Below, piece after piece: positions 45,303 through 56,653 of a stretch of DNA of 64,000 bases; the first letter of the stretch is position 1, and every line of letters begins with the position of its first letter. The DNA lies in the NCBI GenBank assembly GCA_025594325.1, contig JANHCV010000003.1, forward strand, positions 1,736,001 to 1,800,000, read 5' to 3'. This DNA is from Blastocladiella emersonii ATCC 22665. Taxonomy: Eukaryota; Blastocladiomycota; Blastocladiomycetes; Blastocladiales; Blastocladiaceae. A model generated the notes under the pieces. That model was not told where the DNA came from. It made no database searches and saw only the letters and a program-made list of their open reading frames with translations. The translations under genes and the position numbers were made by a program.

Positions 45303-46517
45303 CTAGAGGGCCTGCGCGAGCGACGCCGTAAACGCGCGCAACCGCACCATCGCCGGGTGCGTCTCGGTCACGGCGCCGCGCTGCATCGCGACAAACGCCG
45401 GCCACGCGGAGTGTACGGTCGCCGGCAGGTACCACTGGTCTGTTTGACGGGGGAAAGGGTGAGTTGGGAGGGGATCGCACGGCGGCGTGAGTGCGCGTAC
45501 CGAGCAGACACTGCTTGTAGTCCTCGAGGCCCGCGACAAACAGCTCGTCGTGGCCGTGGCCGGGCAGCGGGTCGAACGACACGCCCGTGATGCGCCCGCT
45601 GCGCGAGTTGATGACGCACGTCTACACGAATCCCGCGGGTTAGCTTTCGTAACGGCAGGGAAGCAAACCAGTAAACGTGCAACGCCGTCGAGCTCAAACG
45701 TGTGCGTAAACTCGGGCGTCTGGCCCATGCGCCACTCGTCCGACTTGAGCTCGTCGTACGCCTCGCGGACCTTGGGCTCGCGGTCGAGCACCGTCTCGGT
45801 GAGCTTGTTGACCTTGAGGTACCCGAGGTCGTGCGCCTTGCGGAACTGGTCAATGACGGCCTCGCAGAAGCTCGAGTGGTCGACCGTCAGCGAGTACGGG
45901 CGCAGATTCGTCACGGGCGACGGGACGGACGGCACACCCTTGGTGACGAGCCCCGGGCGACTGATCTTGAGGTACTTGCGCAGGCGCGGCAGGTCCGCGT
46001 CGATCAGCATCGTGCCGTGGTGGTACGCGCGGTGGTTGGTCAGCTTGAACGCGGACCCGGACACCTTCTTGCCCTCGACCACCAGGTCGTGTCGCTCGTT
46101 GACCTCGGCCGGGATGTCGAGATTCTGCAGCGCGCGCGCCACCAGTTCCGCGTTCTTGCGCCGCGTGAACGCCTCGCGCGGCTCAATCACGCTGTAGATG
46201 GAGTTGCCCCGGTCGTGGAACACGGTCCCGCCCCCGCTCTTGCGCCGCACCCACGGCACGTTGTCCGCTGACAGCGCGTGCACGTTGCACTCCTTCCACG
46301 GGTTCTGGTTCCGCCCCACTACCACGCACGGGTTGTTGCGCCACAACAGCAGGACGTGCGAGTGCACCGGCGTCGAGCGGAACAGCCTAGACTGGGTGTG
46401 TGAGATGTCGTTCGAGGGGAAGCGGCGAGGACCGATGTCGTACCACTCCTCGATGGCGAGGTTCAGGAACGGGTCCGCCACCCGCGACACGAAGCAGCGA
46501 ATGTCTTTGTGCGCCAT
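45303..46517 (-). CDS. Lipoate-protein ligase
   Basis: Attaches lipoate to the E2 and H proteins of mitochondrial complexes (LplA/LIPT1/Aim22 family). Four minus-strand exons: 46517-46444, 46386-45684, 45621-45501 and 45439-45303; introns of 57, 62 and 61 nt. Intron 1 removal gives the family block NLAIEEWLFRSTPVHSHVLL. Further motifs are WRNNPCVVVGRNQNPWKECN, RRKSGGGTVFHDRGN, VSGSAFKLTNHRAYHHGTML and the C-terminal accessory domain (ITGVSFDPLPGHGHDELFVA). The product has 344 residues. From ATG 46517 there is no mitochondrial presequence; a basic frame with ATG at 46650 (MTARHLRVDLARLVASC) looks like one but lies in another frame, so a missed 5' exon is possible. Confidence 0.9.
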   Translation of the reverse strand: MAHKDIRCFVSRVADPFLNLAIEEWYDIGPRRFPSNDISHTQSRLFRSTPVHSHVLLLWRNNPCVVVGRNQNPWKECNVHALSADNVPWVRRKSGGGTVFHDRGNSIYSVIEPREAFTRRKNAELVARALQNLDIPAEVNERHDLVVEGKKVSGSAFKLTNHRAYHHGTMLIDADLPRLRKYLKISRPGLVTKGVPSVPSPVTNLRPYSLTVDHSSFCEAVIDQFRKAHDLGYLKVNKLTETVLDREPKVREAYDELKSDEWRMGQTPEFTHTFELDGVARLLVCFPAVTKANPRDSCRRASSTRAAGASRACRSTRCPATATTSCLSRASRTTSSVCSVRALTPPCDPLPTHPFPRQTDQWYLPATVHSAWPAFVAMQRGAVTETHPAMVRLRAFTASLAQAL

Positions 46518-46809
46518 GTCGTAGGCGCAGTCGTCTTTGATAAGTTGCAGCAAGTTGCGCTAGGCGCGATGCATGGCAGAGTGGCGATCGGGGAGCGCAA
46601 CAGCTGGCGACAAGCCGCGCGAGATCGACACGAAGGTGGCGCGCGGTCATGCGAAGATCACGCGGCGGGTGCGAGACGCGTTGTGAGACGCGTTTTGGTC
46701 GGCCGTCCTCGCTGTCGGATGAAGGCGCGGGACAAGAAGGAACAACACCAATTTATATTACAGACAACACGCGACCACGCTCGCGGAAACAAACAACACA
46801 CGACTGCGC
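46518..46809 (-). promoter_or_regulatory. Spacer with paired ACGCGT upstream of lipoate ligase
   Basis: ACGCGT at 46676-46681 and 46688-46693, in the context GATCACGCGGCGGGTGCGAG, closely matching a segment at 51464-51482. The second copy continues TTTGGTCGGCCG. It lies between two minus-strand genes. Confidence 0.45.
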
Positions 46810-49800
46810 TTATGGGATGGAAGGCTGCGCGGCCCACGGGAAAAGCGGGAGGAGGAGCACCTTGTGGAGGTACGGGCGCACGCCTGCATAAGAGTTGCGA
46901 ATGAACCGGCTGTCGACCTCTGGGAGTTCGGCGTGCGGAAGGATTCGCATCTTCATGGCCTCAACAAAAGTCGCGTAGTCCTCGAACCGAGGATGCGCAG
47001 TCCCACCAACGTTAATCTTGCCGTTGGCGCCCTCGACGTTGAAACTGGTTGCGGCCGCATGCATGAGTTCGCCAAACTCCTTGCTGAAGCTTCCGCGCCG
47101 ATTATTTTTGTCGTATGCCCAGTAGCACTCGATGGCGGGGGTCGCGTCAAAGCCAGGTCCCACGGGCGGGATGAGATGGAAGCGATCGGGGATGATGAGG
47201 CCGACCGCGTTGTAGTCGTACGTCATATAAATGACATGGTTGTCCGAAGCGAGATCGAACAGCATGCGGAAGGTGCCCAGCAAGGCTTTGGCGGTGAGGA
47301 AGGGCGGAAAGACGTCCTTGTGCGGCGGAAGTGCCATGACCCGACCAAGCGCCAAATGCATGCGGGTCGAGTTGAGCGGAACCTCCGCGTACCGGCCAAC
47401 ATGGACACGAGGCCGGACTAAGCCAAGCTTCGCACGCACCGGCGCAAGAACGCGATCAAGGCGGACGGTCACGCGGCCCTGTTTGCGCGAAACCTGCACC
47501 TTGGCAAGTTTCACGCACGCGGGCAGCCGCATGGTCTGAGCAACGCCGTCGACAAACAGGGTCACGGCGCCGCGGTCAAGGTGCGCGTCTTTGTCCTCGC
47601 GAATGCGAAGCGCGGCAGACCCCTTGCCCAGCGGAAGCTCGAGTTGAAGCTCGATGTGGGTCGCGAGGTCAGCGGCGCGCATCACGGGAAGCGGCCAGTC
47701 GCGAACGGGGGCGAGCGCGCGCGACTGTATGACGCCGCGGAAAGCTGCGTGGAAGTGGTCGCTGAGAACTCGAGTCATGGGGAGTGACCCAAGCAGGACG
47801 GGAGCTCCGCTGACAAGTTCGCGCTCCACACCCGGATTGGCGTGCTCGCGGTATACGGCAACCGTTGCGGCAGCACCAACAATGCTCACCATAGCGCGAG
47901 GAAGGTAGATGGCAACGCGCTGGCGTCTCGGATCACCCGGAACCGGCTCGACGACGAGCCCATCGAATCGGCGGACAGCGGTACCATCCACCACGGGAAC
48001 AGGCGATGGCTTGCTGCTCTCCTTCACGGGCACCACCATTTCAAGTACGAGGTAAGAAGGCGCCAGAGCTGGAACATCGCTGAAAGAAGATGCTTGAATC
48101 GTAAGCTCCACGCGGCAAAGGTATTTGATGGACCGGTTTAACTCGCGCCTGGCCTGAGAACCGAAGCCGTACAGGTCGGAATAGTCCGAGGACGCCCAGA
48201 ACGGGTTGAACGAGGTGATCGCGGGCCAGAAAGTTGAGTCGTGCGGGGCTGCTCCGGACCAAACAAGACGACCCGTGGCGTATGCAAATCCAAGAAGCTT
48301 TGGACCGAGTCCAACGGAGACCTTTTCCCGGGTTGGCAGAGTAGGACCTACAAATAAGCGGGCACGCCGTGTGAGAGCCGTGGTCAAGAGAGTCAGCAAC
48401 GTTACTTGTGCGACGCACCGAAGTGGTGAACTGCGTCGTGTTTCGCAAAGGCTTCCAGCGCGTCGCGAAGCATGGTCGAGTCTTCGAGAGCAACGGGCAC
48501 ACTTGGCGATGGAAGACGGTAAAAGGTAAAGTATTGGTAGCGCTGGCTCTCGAGCTGATCGATGCTCCACGCAAACGGTTGCAAGAGATTGGTCCAATGG
48601 TCATCGCTGGGCCGCTCCATAAGTCCAAGACCAAGCAGGGTTGGGTAAGTTTCGAGCGGGAGACGCGTGACAATGGAGAGGTAATCATCGCGCGAAGATG
48701 CGATCTGATCCATGCGGGTCGAGTACGTGAGCAGCAACGACTGCCGCTCAGGGTAATCGCCGGGTTTGAGAAGTATTGAGCCGTGGACCAGGAGGCTGAG
48801 CAAGCCGACTGAGTCCTGCAGGTTGGCGGTGTCGATGACATCGAAGCGCTTGTCCGGGTCGGCGGCGAGTTCCTCCATGAGCGCTATGGCGTGCCCGGTC
48901 GCAAAAGTGATTGAAGTCGTGAACCGCGGGGCAGGTCGGTACCCCTTGCTGAGCGTCGCCAAAAAGTCATCGACCATTGTAAGCATTTCCGGCCCAAGCG
49001 CGACTTCGTTGATATAGATGTCCGCCGACTCGAACGGGAAGAGCTGGGGATCGGCAGCGAAATAGACTGATCCGTCAACGCGGACAAGAAGCATCGTCGG
49101 ATTGGCAACAAGTTGCGATCGAGACGAAGTGTCCACGAAGTAAGTCTCGGACGTCGCAAAGCGTTCCGCCTCGCACGCAATCCGGGTCGCCCGCGAAGCC
49201 GCAAGGCGGGTACCAAAGCGTGCTTTCATCCGCCGCATGTAAGCTTTAGCAGCTGTCGCAGGGTCGGTGTCGCGGATTGCAGGGTCCGGGTGGGAGCGAA
49301 TGAAACTTGAGCTTCGCTCGAAAAGCGTCTCGACGGACCAGTCGACCTCGAGCCACGATCGCCAGCAGTGGCGGATTGCGCGCTGCGTCTCGACGTCGAA
49401 CACACGGATATTTGCAGTCAAGTCGGTCCAATCCTTGGCGAGACACTCGTGCATCTGCGTCTCCCAGAAGGCACGCGTGTCGGAGTCGAGCACCAGCGAG
49501 TACCAAAGCTGGGCAACGCGAGTGGCGAGCGCACTCGGATCGTGAAGTTCGTGAACAGCGTGGAGAATGAGCAGATTGCGCGCCAGAACTTCGGGGCGGA
49601 TGTCGTTGAGCATAAAATGAAGCGGACGAGTTGCACCATTGGCCAGCGCGTCGCTCATTGTGTGCACGAGATCGCGTAGATCGCCGCAACCACAGACAAG
49701 AACGTCGAGCCCGTCGTCGCCGCCTCCACCGTTCGACGTCGTTGAGTGATAAAGCAAGAGGTTTCGCGGGAAGATGCATCGGTAAGGACGGTAGGTGTCG

Positions 49801-49973
49801 ACCCGCTCGTCAGCGGCCCGCGAGAGGCAGCTCAGCGGCGGCCGGGCCTTGCCGACGTGCGAAGGGGGCAGCGGCAGGGCGCCCGACGTGGGACTCGTGC
49901 CACTGCCGTTGCCATAACTTTCATTCGCTTTCCTTGCTTTCATTGCAGTGTAGTGGAGCGGGAGAGCAGGCAT
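46810..49973 (-). CDS. DUF4470 protein (DNAAF3 N-terminal-like fold)
   Basis: Two exons, 49973-48419 and 48347-46810, linked by a 71-nt intron (GTGCGT...TTGTAG) chosen because it joins HHFG to PTLPTREKVSVGLG in frame; 1030 residues. Near residue 90 is the DUF4470 signature: DVLVCGCGDLRDLVHTMSDA then RPLHFMLNDIRPEVLARNLL. This domain also forms the N-terminus of dynein assembly factor DNAAF3 and occurs in fungal MYND proteins, though no MYND fingers are present. GLGPKLLGFAYATGRLVWSG and a C-terminal VRPYLHKVLLLPLFPWAA motif follow. ATG 49973 is the first; 49943 is also possible. The function is unknown. The last 60 residues are repeated in a fragment 600 bp upstream. Confidence 0.82.
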
Positions 49974-50602
49974 TCCCACGACCGCGACGAAATGGTGCCG
50001 ATCGAGGTGTGCCTGCCACAAATATCAGAGGCGCCCCTGTGGCGCATCGCGTCGCAGCCGGGCCCGAAGGGATCCTTTTAAAAAACGCCAACCTGTCGCC
50101 ATGCTCTTGCTCACGACAATGCGGCTTAATGCAATTCACTTGAATATTCGGATGGACGTGATGCCTCAAGTTCATCGCGGACGTGGTCGTGAATCTCATA
50201 GCGTGCCACGAACAGCGCGCGTTGGCCGTTTGCGACAACTCCGCGTCATTTGAAAGCTAGATCTGAGGACAAAGTTCGAGTTGAAGATGCGAAACATGAC
50301 GATCGGCTGAGAAGAATTTGCTTGAATTGTCACGCAGGATCAGGACGAAGTCGGCGCGCGGTCACTTGAGGATGTGCAGCAGATGCAAGGCGTGTTCTTA
50401 GTTCCCGTTCAACACATACGTCGAACTGCTGCTGATTGCAGCGTGCGTGAGTTGCTTTACACGTGGCTCTAGTTGTTCCGAAATCGGGACTTGGAGTATG
50501 TGTGAGGCTACGGTTGTCCGACAACGACAGAAAATGCAATAAATTGACTAAGACAACAGAACAATAGTACAAATAGGAGGGCTAGGATGATGGCGAATAA
50601 GA
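49974..50602. other. Intergenic region
   Basis: A 629-bp, relatively AT-rich spacer between the DUF4470 gene and its truncated relative. It holds scattered short frames only. No intact coding, RNA gene or clear regulatory cluster was seen. Confidence 0.4.
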
Positions 50603-50950
50603 TCAGGGGAGAGACAACTGGGCGGCCCGCGGAAACATGGGCAAAATCAACAGCTTTCGCAGGTGAGGGCGCAGCTTTGAATAGTACTCGGGGATGAAGC
50701 GGTTGTCCGTTTCAGGAATGTCGATGTCCGACTGAAGAAATTCCTCGAGGACCGTGAAAACGACGTGGAAGTCACTGGCGCGCTCCATGATGATATTTGG
50801 CGCGACAACTTGCTGCTCACCATTCGCGGCGTACATGTTGTTGCCAATGTCTCGAAGCAGTTGGCACACGGTCTCGTCAAACTGGTCGGTATCCGCCTCC
50901 ATTGCAATGAGTTCCATTGGTCTTGCCTTTCTTTTTTGCCATGTTTTCAT
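50603..50950 (-). pseudogene. Truncated relative of the DUF4470 gene C-terminus
   Basis: An ATG-started frame of 115 residues. Its end, DNRFIPEYYSKLRPHLRKLL and ILPMFPRAAQLSLP, matches the end of the neighbouring DUF4470 protein (DSRFIRNSYAGVRPYLHKVL and LLPLFPWAAQPSIP). Upstream parts (ELIAMEADTDQFDETVCQLL) may match the region before it, more weakly. The DUF4470 core is absent. It is either a remnant of a tandem duplication or a small gene derived from it. Confidence 0.5.
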
Positions 50951-51985
50951 TGAGCAGAGAGGGCGCGACGATGGGCACTCGCCCAGGATTCTGACGACCA
51001 ACTTAGCGGCTGCCTGTCAAACACATCAGCGGCTTGCGATCACACTTCTCATCACGCGGCGTTCCCGAGCCCGCAAGTTTTCCTTCCTGTTGTGTGCTCA
51101 CGGGTGCGCTACTCGCTTCCAATGTCTGGTCAGCGGTAGCCAAGGTCCTTTTGCGAGATACTAAGCTACCAGCGCAAACGAGTGACCCAATATATATTGT
51201 CGGCGCTTGGGGCCGCTCGTTGCTCACGCAGGTTCAGTAACGGGGGATAGTCACGACAATGAACCCCACGTCGATGAACCCCGCGTCCTTGGTAGGGAAA
51301 GAAACCCATGTGAGTGACGACCGCGCCCGTGAGATCGTGCGTTGTAGGTGTTCTAGAACAATGCAGCAAGTCGCCTTCAGGTTTAATCTATGCAAGTGCT
51401 GCGATCAGGTAGCGCGCGTTAAAGGCGGCCGATCGAAATGAACAGCGCGCTCGACCATGTGCGATCACGCGTCGGGTGCGAGACGCGTCGCAACGGCGCG
51501 AGACGCGTCGCAACGGCGCGAGACGCGTTCCGGACCGCGCTGTCCCCCGCGTCAGGAGACACTGCCGGCGGGTGCCGTGGCGTATAATCACACGCGCGAG
51601 CGCAGCAGCTGGCTCGCGCCGCGCAGCCTGCGCGGCCCGATGGAATGTCGCTCGCGGCGGCGCGCCCTTGTCCCACGTTTCGCCCACGTTTGCTGGAGCA
51701 CGGAGCCGCGCCCGTACGCATCGCTAGGAATCGGCGACCCCGACTGTCTGGGACACGCGACACGCGTAATACGGCGCGCCTTCGATACGCACACGCGACC
51801 GGCCGCCGCGTCCTGCACACGCGTCACATGCGATCAACGATACGAACCGAGCACGACTCGCTGCATCGGCCATAGGGGGCTGTGCCTCGCCCTTGCATGG
51901 AGTCTCAACCACACGCTGCCTCGCTGCCGCCACCACGACTACCACCAACACCAACACCGACTACGATACCTCCAACGCATCGACC
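50951..51985. promoter_or_regulatory. Upstream region of the adenylyl cyclase gene
   Basis: The longest spacer here (1035 bp). The distal half is mixed in composition. Around 51467-51530 are four ACGCGT boxes, three of them inside a 20-bp tandem repeat. A C/A-rich leader with ACCACCAACACC runs into the ATG at 51986. No gene was recognised. Confidence 0.45.
51481..51530 (+). repeat. 20-bp tandem repeat carrying ACGCGT
   Basis: AGACGCGTCGCAACGGCGCG occurs twice exactly (51481-51500, 51501-51520), followed by a partial third copy (AGACGCGT, 51521-51528). ACGCGT recurs every 20 bp, about two helical turns, at 51483, 51503 and 51523, with a fourth at 51467. Confidence 0.85.
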
Positions 51986-54900
51986 ATGACGGAGACGACG
52001 AGCGGTGAGGCCTTGCCGCCCGCCGGGCCCGATTCCGTCTCGGACCCGCCGCCGTGCACTATCCCCGCCATCGCCGGCGCCAGCGACGATCCCGCCGCCG
52101 CGGGCGTCGTCGGCCCACCACCTACATCCACGGACGCCGCACCATCGGTCGCTCCGCCACCGCCACGACTCGCGGTGCTCCTCGGACCACCCGCGCCGCA
52201 CGGCGGGAGCCCGACCACGGCCACGCCGAGTCCCGGCCCGTACGAGGCTCTAATCGGGACGCTACAGTCGTCCTCGGCCCAGCTGCCGTCGTCAAGTCCC
52301 GGCGCAGCCGCTCCTGCCCCCTCGTCATCTGCATCCGCATCGGCGACGTCCATCTCGGGCGCTGATCCCGGCGGCATCCCCGCCGCGGGGTCCATCGACA
52401 CGAGCGCGTCCGCGCCCATGCAGACGCCCGTGTTCACCGTCGAGGGTTCGCGGATAGCCTCGACCTCGGCGCTCGAGCTGCCTGAATCGCCGTCGTCGGG
52501 CCGCGGCAGCGGGAGCGGCGAGAGCAAGTGCGACCGGGACCGGTCGACCGCGTCCATGATCCTGAGTCAGCCGGGCCTGCCGGTCCCCGAGACGCCGCGG
52601 CGCACGAGCGACGCGAGCAGCCTGCTTAGCGTCGAGGGCTCGCTGGCGAACGGCAACGAGCTGCACGGGTCGTCGTACTCGATCATCCTGTCGCCCGAGC
52701 CGCGCAAGCCGCCGCGCGCGCCGCCCGTCGTACGCGACACACGGCGGCAGTCGCTCGCCGTGATCGCCAAGAGCGGGACCGCGTCGCCCGAGATGATGTC
52801 GTTCGCGCGACGACCGACGCTCAAGGGCGCCGGGCTCGGGCTGCCGGACCCGAGCGTGGCGCGCGCGCTCGAGCCCGTCGACGAGTCGTTTGCCGGGCAC
52901 TTCAGGCGGCGGTTCGGCGGGATCGAGCTCGACAAGCGCATGGCGGGCGCGGGCGTCAACCTCAAGACAATCCGCGAGGAGTACTACTTCTACTACTACT
53001 ACTCGTACACCAAGCAGTGGCGCGTCATGGCGCTGGTCGCGCTGGCCGTCGCGCTGCTGTTCATCGCCGCGGGGTACCTCAACGTTAGCTCGGCCGTCGA
53101 GTGGAGCGCGCCGCTGTGGGCCGTGGTCGGCGTCATGTGCGTGACGCCCGTGGTCGAGCTGGTCCTCATGTCGTTCCCGCGCCTGTTCCAGCGGCACGGG
53201 CTGCGGATCCACTTCATCGCGCTGTTCATCTACGGCGTGTTCCTCGGGTCGCTCGAGCTGTTCCTCGGCTCGCTGTACGTGCCGAGCTACATATTCCTGT
53301 TCCTGCTGTTCAACTACACCAACAGCTGCCAGCCGTCGGGCCCAACGGCGTTCCTCGGGTGCACCATCTCGCTCGTCGACTGGGGCTGCCTGGCCTACGC
53401 CGTGGCGACGCAGCCCGCGCTGCACGCGCAGTGCCACGGGAACGCGGCGCTGTCGTGCGCGAGCCGGCTCGCGGGCAACGCGGTCCTGTACGTGTGCACG
53501 AACGTGACGGGGATCCTGTACACGATCAACGCGTGGAACTACACGCGCAAGACGTTCCTCAACAACCGCGAGCTGTACCTCAAGAAGAAGCACTTCGAGG
53601 ATGAGCTCAACAAGGCCGAGTACATTGCCCTGTCGATCCTGCCCAAGACCGTGTGGGACGAGCTCAAGGGCGGCCAGCACCAGCGGTTCGACATGGACTC
53701 GATCTTCCACAAGTCGCTCATGTACTTTTACAGCGACGTGTCGATCCTGTTCGCCGACATTGCCGGGTTCACGGCGCTGGTACGCTTCCCTCGAGCTTCG
53801 GTTCGGCTCGTCAACGCTGACCGATACGCGAGTGTAGTCGGGCACCATCTCCGCGGCCGAGCTCGTCAAGCTGCTCAACACCATCTTCTTCGACTTTGAC
53901 CTGATCGTCGGCGACCTGGGCATCGAGAAGATCAAGACCATCGGCGACTGGTACGCGCGTTTCCCCGACCCTCATGGCCAAGACCTGACCAACAACGTTA
54001 CGTTCGTGTAGCTACATGATCGTGGCCGGCGCGCCCGAACCGGTCAAGGACCACGCGCGCAAGGCGGTGCTGGCGGCGCACCGCATGATCAAGGTCGTGA
54101 ACAAGGTCCGCGCGCAGTACCCGACGCTGGCCGTGCGCATCGGGATCCACACGGGCGACGTGTACGCGGGCCTCATCGGGCACGAGAAGTTCATCTTTGA
54201 CGTGTTCTCGAACGACGTCCTCATCGCGTCCGCCGTCGGTACGCGTTCTCTCGGAGCGAATCGTTTGACCCAACTCACTCTGATGTGTGCGTGCGTGTGT
54301 AGAGCAAACGGGCATCCCGAACGAGGTTCACGTCTCCGAGACCACGTTCCAGCAAATCAAGGCGTGCAGTGCGTACCGCACGGGCCCGCCAATTGGCATC
54401 TTCGGCAAAATGATCCCGTCGTACTTCATCACCGAGATCCGCGAGCGCGACACACATCTGTCGCCGCACTCGTCGTCGCCGGCGGCGCCCGGCACGCCGC
54501 CGTCCAGCACGATCACGCGGCTCAACCACCTCCAGCGCAAGCTCGCGCACAAGTCGCGCAGCCGCGTCGCCAGCAGCGTGGTCTCGTACCTCCTCAAGGA
54601 CGTGTCGCGCACGTCGTTCCCGACGGTCCCTGCGGCGCACGACGGGACGCGTGGCGAGCTGCCGTCGAGCTCCGGGACCCCGTCCGAGACGCCGACCGAC
54701 GACGAGGGCGCGGGCGAGTCGGGGCAGAACAACACGACGGCCGCGGCGCTCGCGCGGCACGGCGGAAACCCGTCGGCGAGCGGCAATGGCGGCGGGAGCA
54801 GTCTCGGCGAGTCGCGGCGGCACCGGTCGCTGCTCCGCCTCGCCGACAACGAGAGCGACTCGCTCAACAAGCTGACGTGCCGGTTCAACGACACGTACGT

Positions 54901-56562
54901 CGAGCAGGACTTCCAGGACAACTACGTGGCGCGGTGCGCGGGCAAGATGGCATTCCCGCTGGCCGCCATGTGCCTGCTCGCCATGTTCTTTGGGGTACTC
55001 GACTGGATCGTGTTCGCGAACGCGGACGTGGGCCACTGGTGGATCGTGCTGCTCATCCATGTCGTCATGTTCGGGGCACTGTGGGCGTTTGCGTTCGTGG
55101 CGTCGGCGACCTTCTTCTCGTCCGAGTCCAAGCCGCTCGACGACCTCGGCCGGCGCAGCGGCGAGGGCAGCGGGTCGAACGAGTTCCTGGCGCGCGTCGC
55201 GCGGGCGAACCGCAAGATCAACTACCAGCTGCTCGGTCCCGCGGCGCTTCTGCTCCTGTTCCTGTCGCGCGTGGTGCACGCGGCGCACCACACGGTGGTC
55301 GTCGACTACCTGTACACGCAGCTGTACCCGATCATGATGGTCGCGACGCTGTGGACGCGGCTGAGCTCGCTGTACCTGCTGTGGACGCTGGTGGCGATGC
55401 TCGCGGTGCTGGTGCTCACGCTGGCGGCGGCGTCGGGCCTGCCGGGCACCGATATTGCGTGGATCGCGCTGTACGGGCTCGCCATGCTGCTGTCAACGTA
55501 CGTGGTGATCCGTCGCATGGAGATCTACATCCGGCGCAACTACATCCTCAAGAAGCACCTGGCGCAGAAGCAGTTCGAGATTGACGACCTGCGCATCAAG
55601 TCGGAGCGGCTCCTGTACAAGCTGCTGCCGCGGCCCGTCGTGGCCAAGCTCAAGCAGCGGTCGCCGGGAACGGGCCCCGACGGCAGCGGCGGCAACATGT
55701 CCGAGATCGCCGAGGCCGTCGACTCGGCGGGGATCCTGTTCTGCACCATCTGCCACTTCAAGGAGATGGACCGCACGTCCATGGCGGTGCTCAACGACAT
55801 CATCTGCAAGTTCGACGGGATGCTGGCCAAGTACGACATTGAGAAGATCAAGACCATCGGCCCGATCTACATGTGCTCGTCGGGGCTCGGGCGCGTGTTC
55901 GAGGAAAAGGACCCGAACGCGCCCGTCGACGAGTCGCACGTCTTTAACCTGGCCGACTTTGCGCTCGCGATGCGCGCCAAGATGGCGCAGCTCAACAAGG
56001 ACTACCCCAAGGCGTACGCGCTGCGCATCGGGTTGGCCGCGGGTCCGCTCCTGGTACGCTTTCACGGGTCATGACGGCGGCCACGGTGGATGATGCCTAA
56101 TCAAACACGCGCGTGTAGGCCGGAATCATCGGCAAGACCAAGTTCGCGTACGACGTGTGGGGCGATACGTGCAACGTGGCGTCGCGCATGGACTCGACCA
56201 ACCTCGAGGACCACATCCAGGTGACGGAGCACCTGTACCAGCTGCTCAAGGGCGAGTACCTGCTGCGCGAGCGCGGCGTGATCAAGGTCAAGGGCAAGGG
56301 CGAGATGCGCACCTACTTTCTGCTCGGCAAGAAGGGCCGGATCAAGACGCCCACGCCGTCGCGGTGTCCATCACCCACGCCCACGCGCGCTGCAACAGCC
56401 CCACCCTCGGCGGCGGCAGGCAACGACGGCGAGCCAAGGGAGCCGCCAGGACTGCCACCAGCGCCCGAGTTTGTCAAGACGACGGCGGCAACGGTCCCGT
56501 CGGGCGTGGCGTCTCCGCCGATACGAAAGTCGGGGCTGTCGTTCCCAGAACAAGATCCGTGA
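51986..56562 (+). CDS. Animal-type transmembrane adenylyl cyclase
   Basis: Makes cAMP from ATP at the membrane (class III). Five exons: 51986-53779, 53838-53950, 54012-54238, 54303-56053 and 56119-56562; introns 58-65 nt, all in phase; 1442 residues. A disordered N-terminus (1-330) is followed by a first set of spans (about 345-525), C1 with both metal Asp residues ([13 protein letters not shown] and [12 protein letters not shown]), a linker, a second set of spans (about 924-1117) and C2 (1188-1369) with the partner pattern [18 protein letters not shown] and the catalytic Asn/Arg block [17 protein letters not shown]2 lacks metal Asp, as in mammalian enzymes. Twelve-span architecture differs from the usual fungal Cyr1 type. 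Cyclase substrate is ATP by C1/C2 likeness, not proven. Confidence 0.9.
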
Positions 56563-56653
56563 TGGCGGGCGGTGCACGAGCAAGCGAGTGGAGTAGCGGA
56601 TAGATCACCAGTTTTGCATCTATATTTCTCGTTCGTAGCGGGTTCAGAATCAG

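Noticed and set aside
51481-51530. CRISPR-like array
   Set aside because: Units are directly abutting 20-bp repeats with no spacers, in a eukaryotic promoter.
52325-53941. 538-codon minus-strand ORF
   Set aside because: Antisense to the cyclase exon 1; no recognisable motif.
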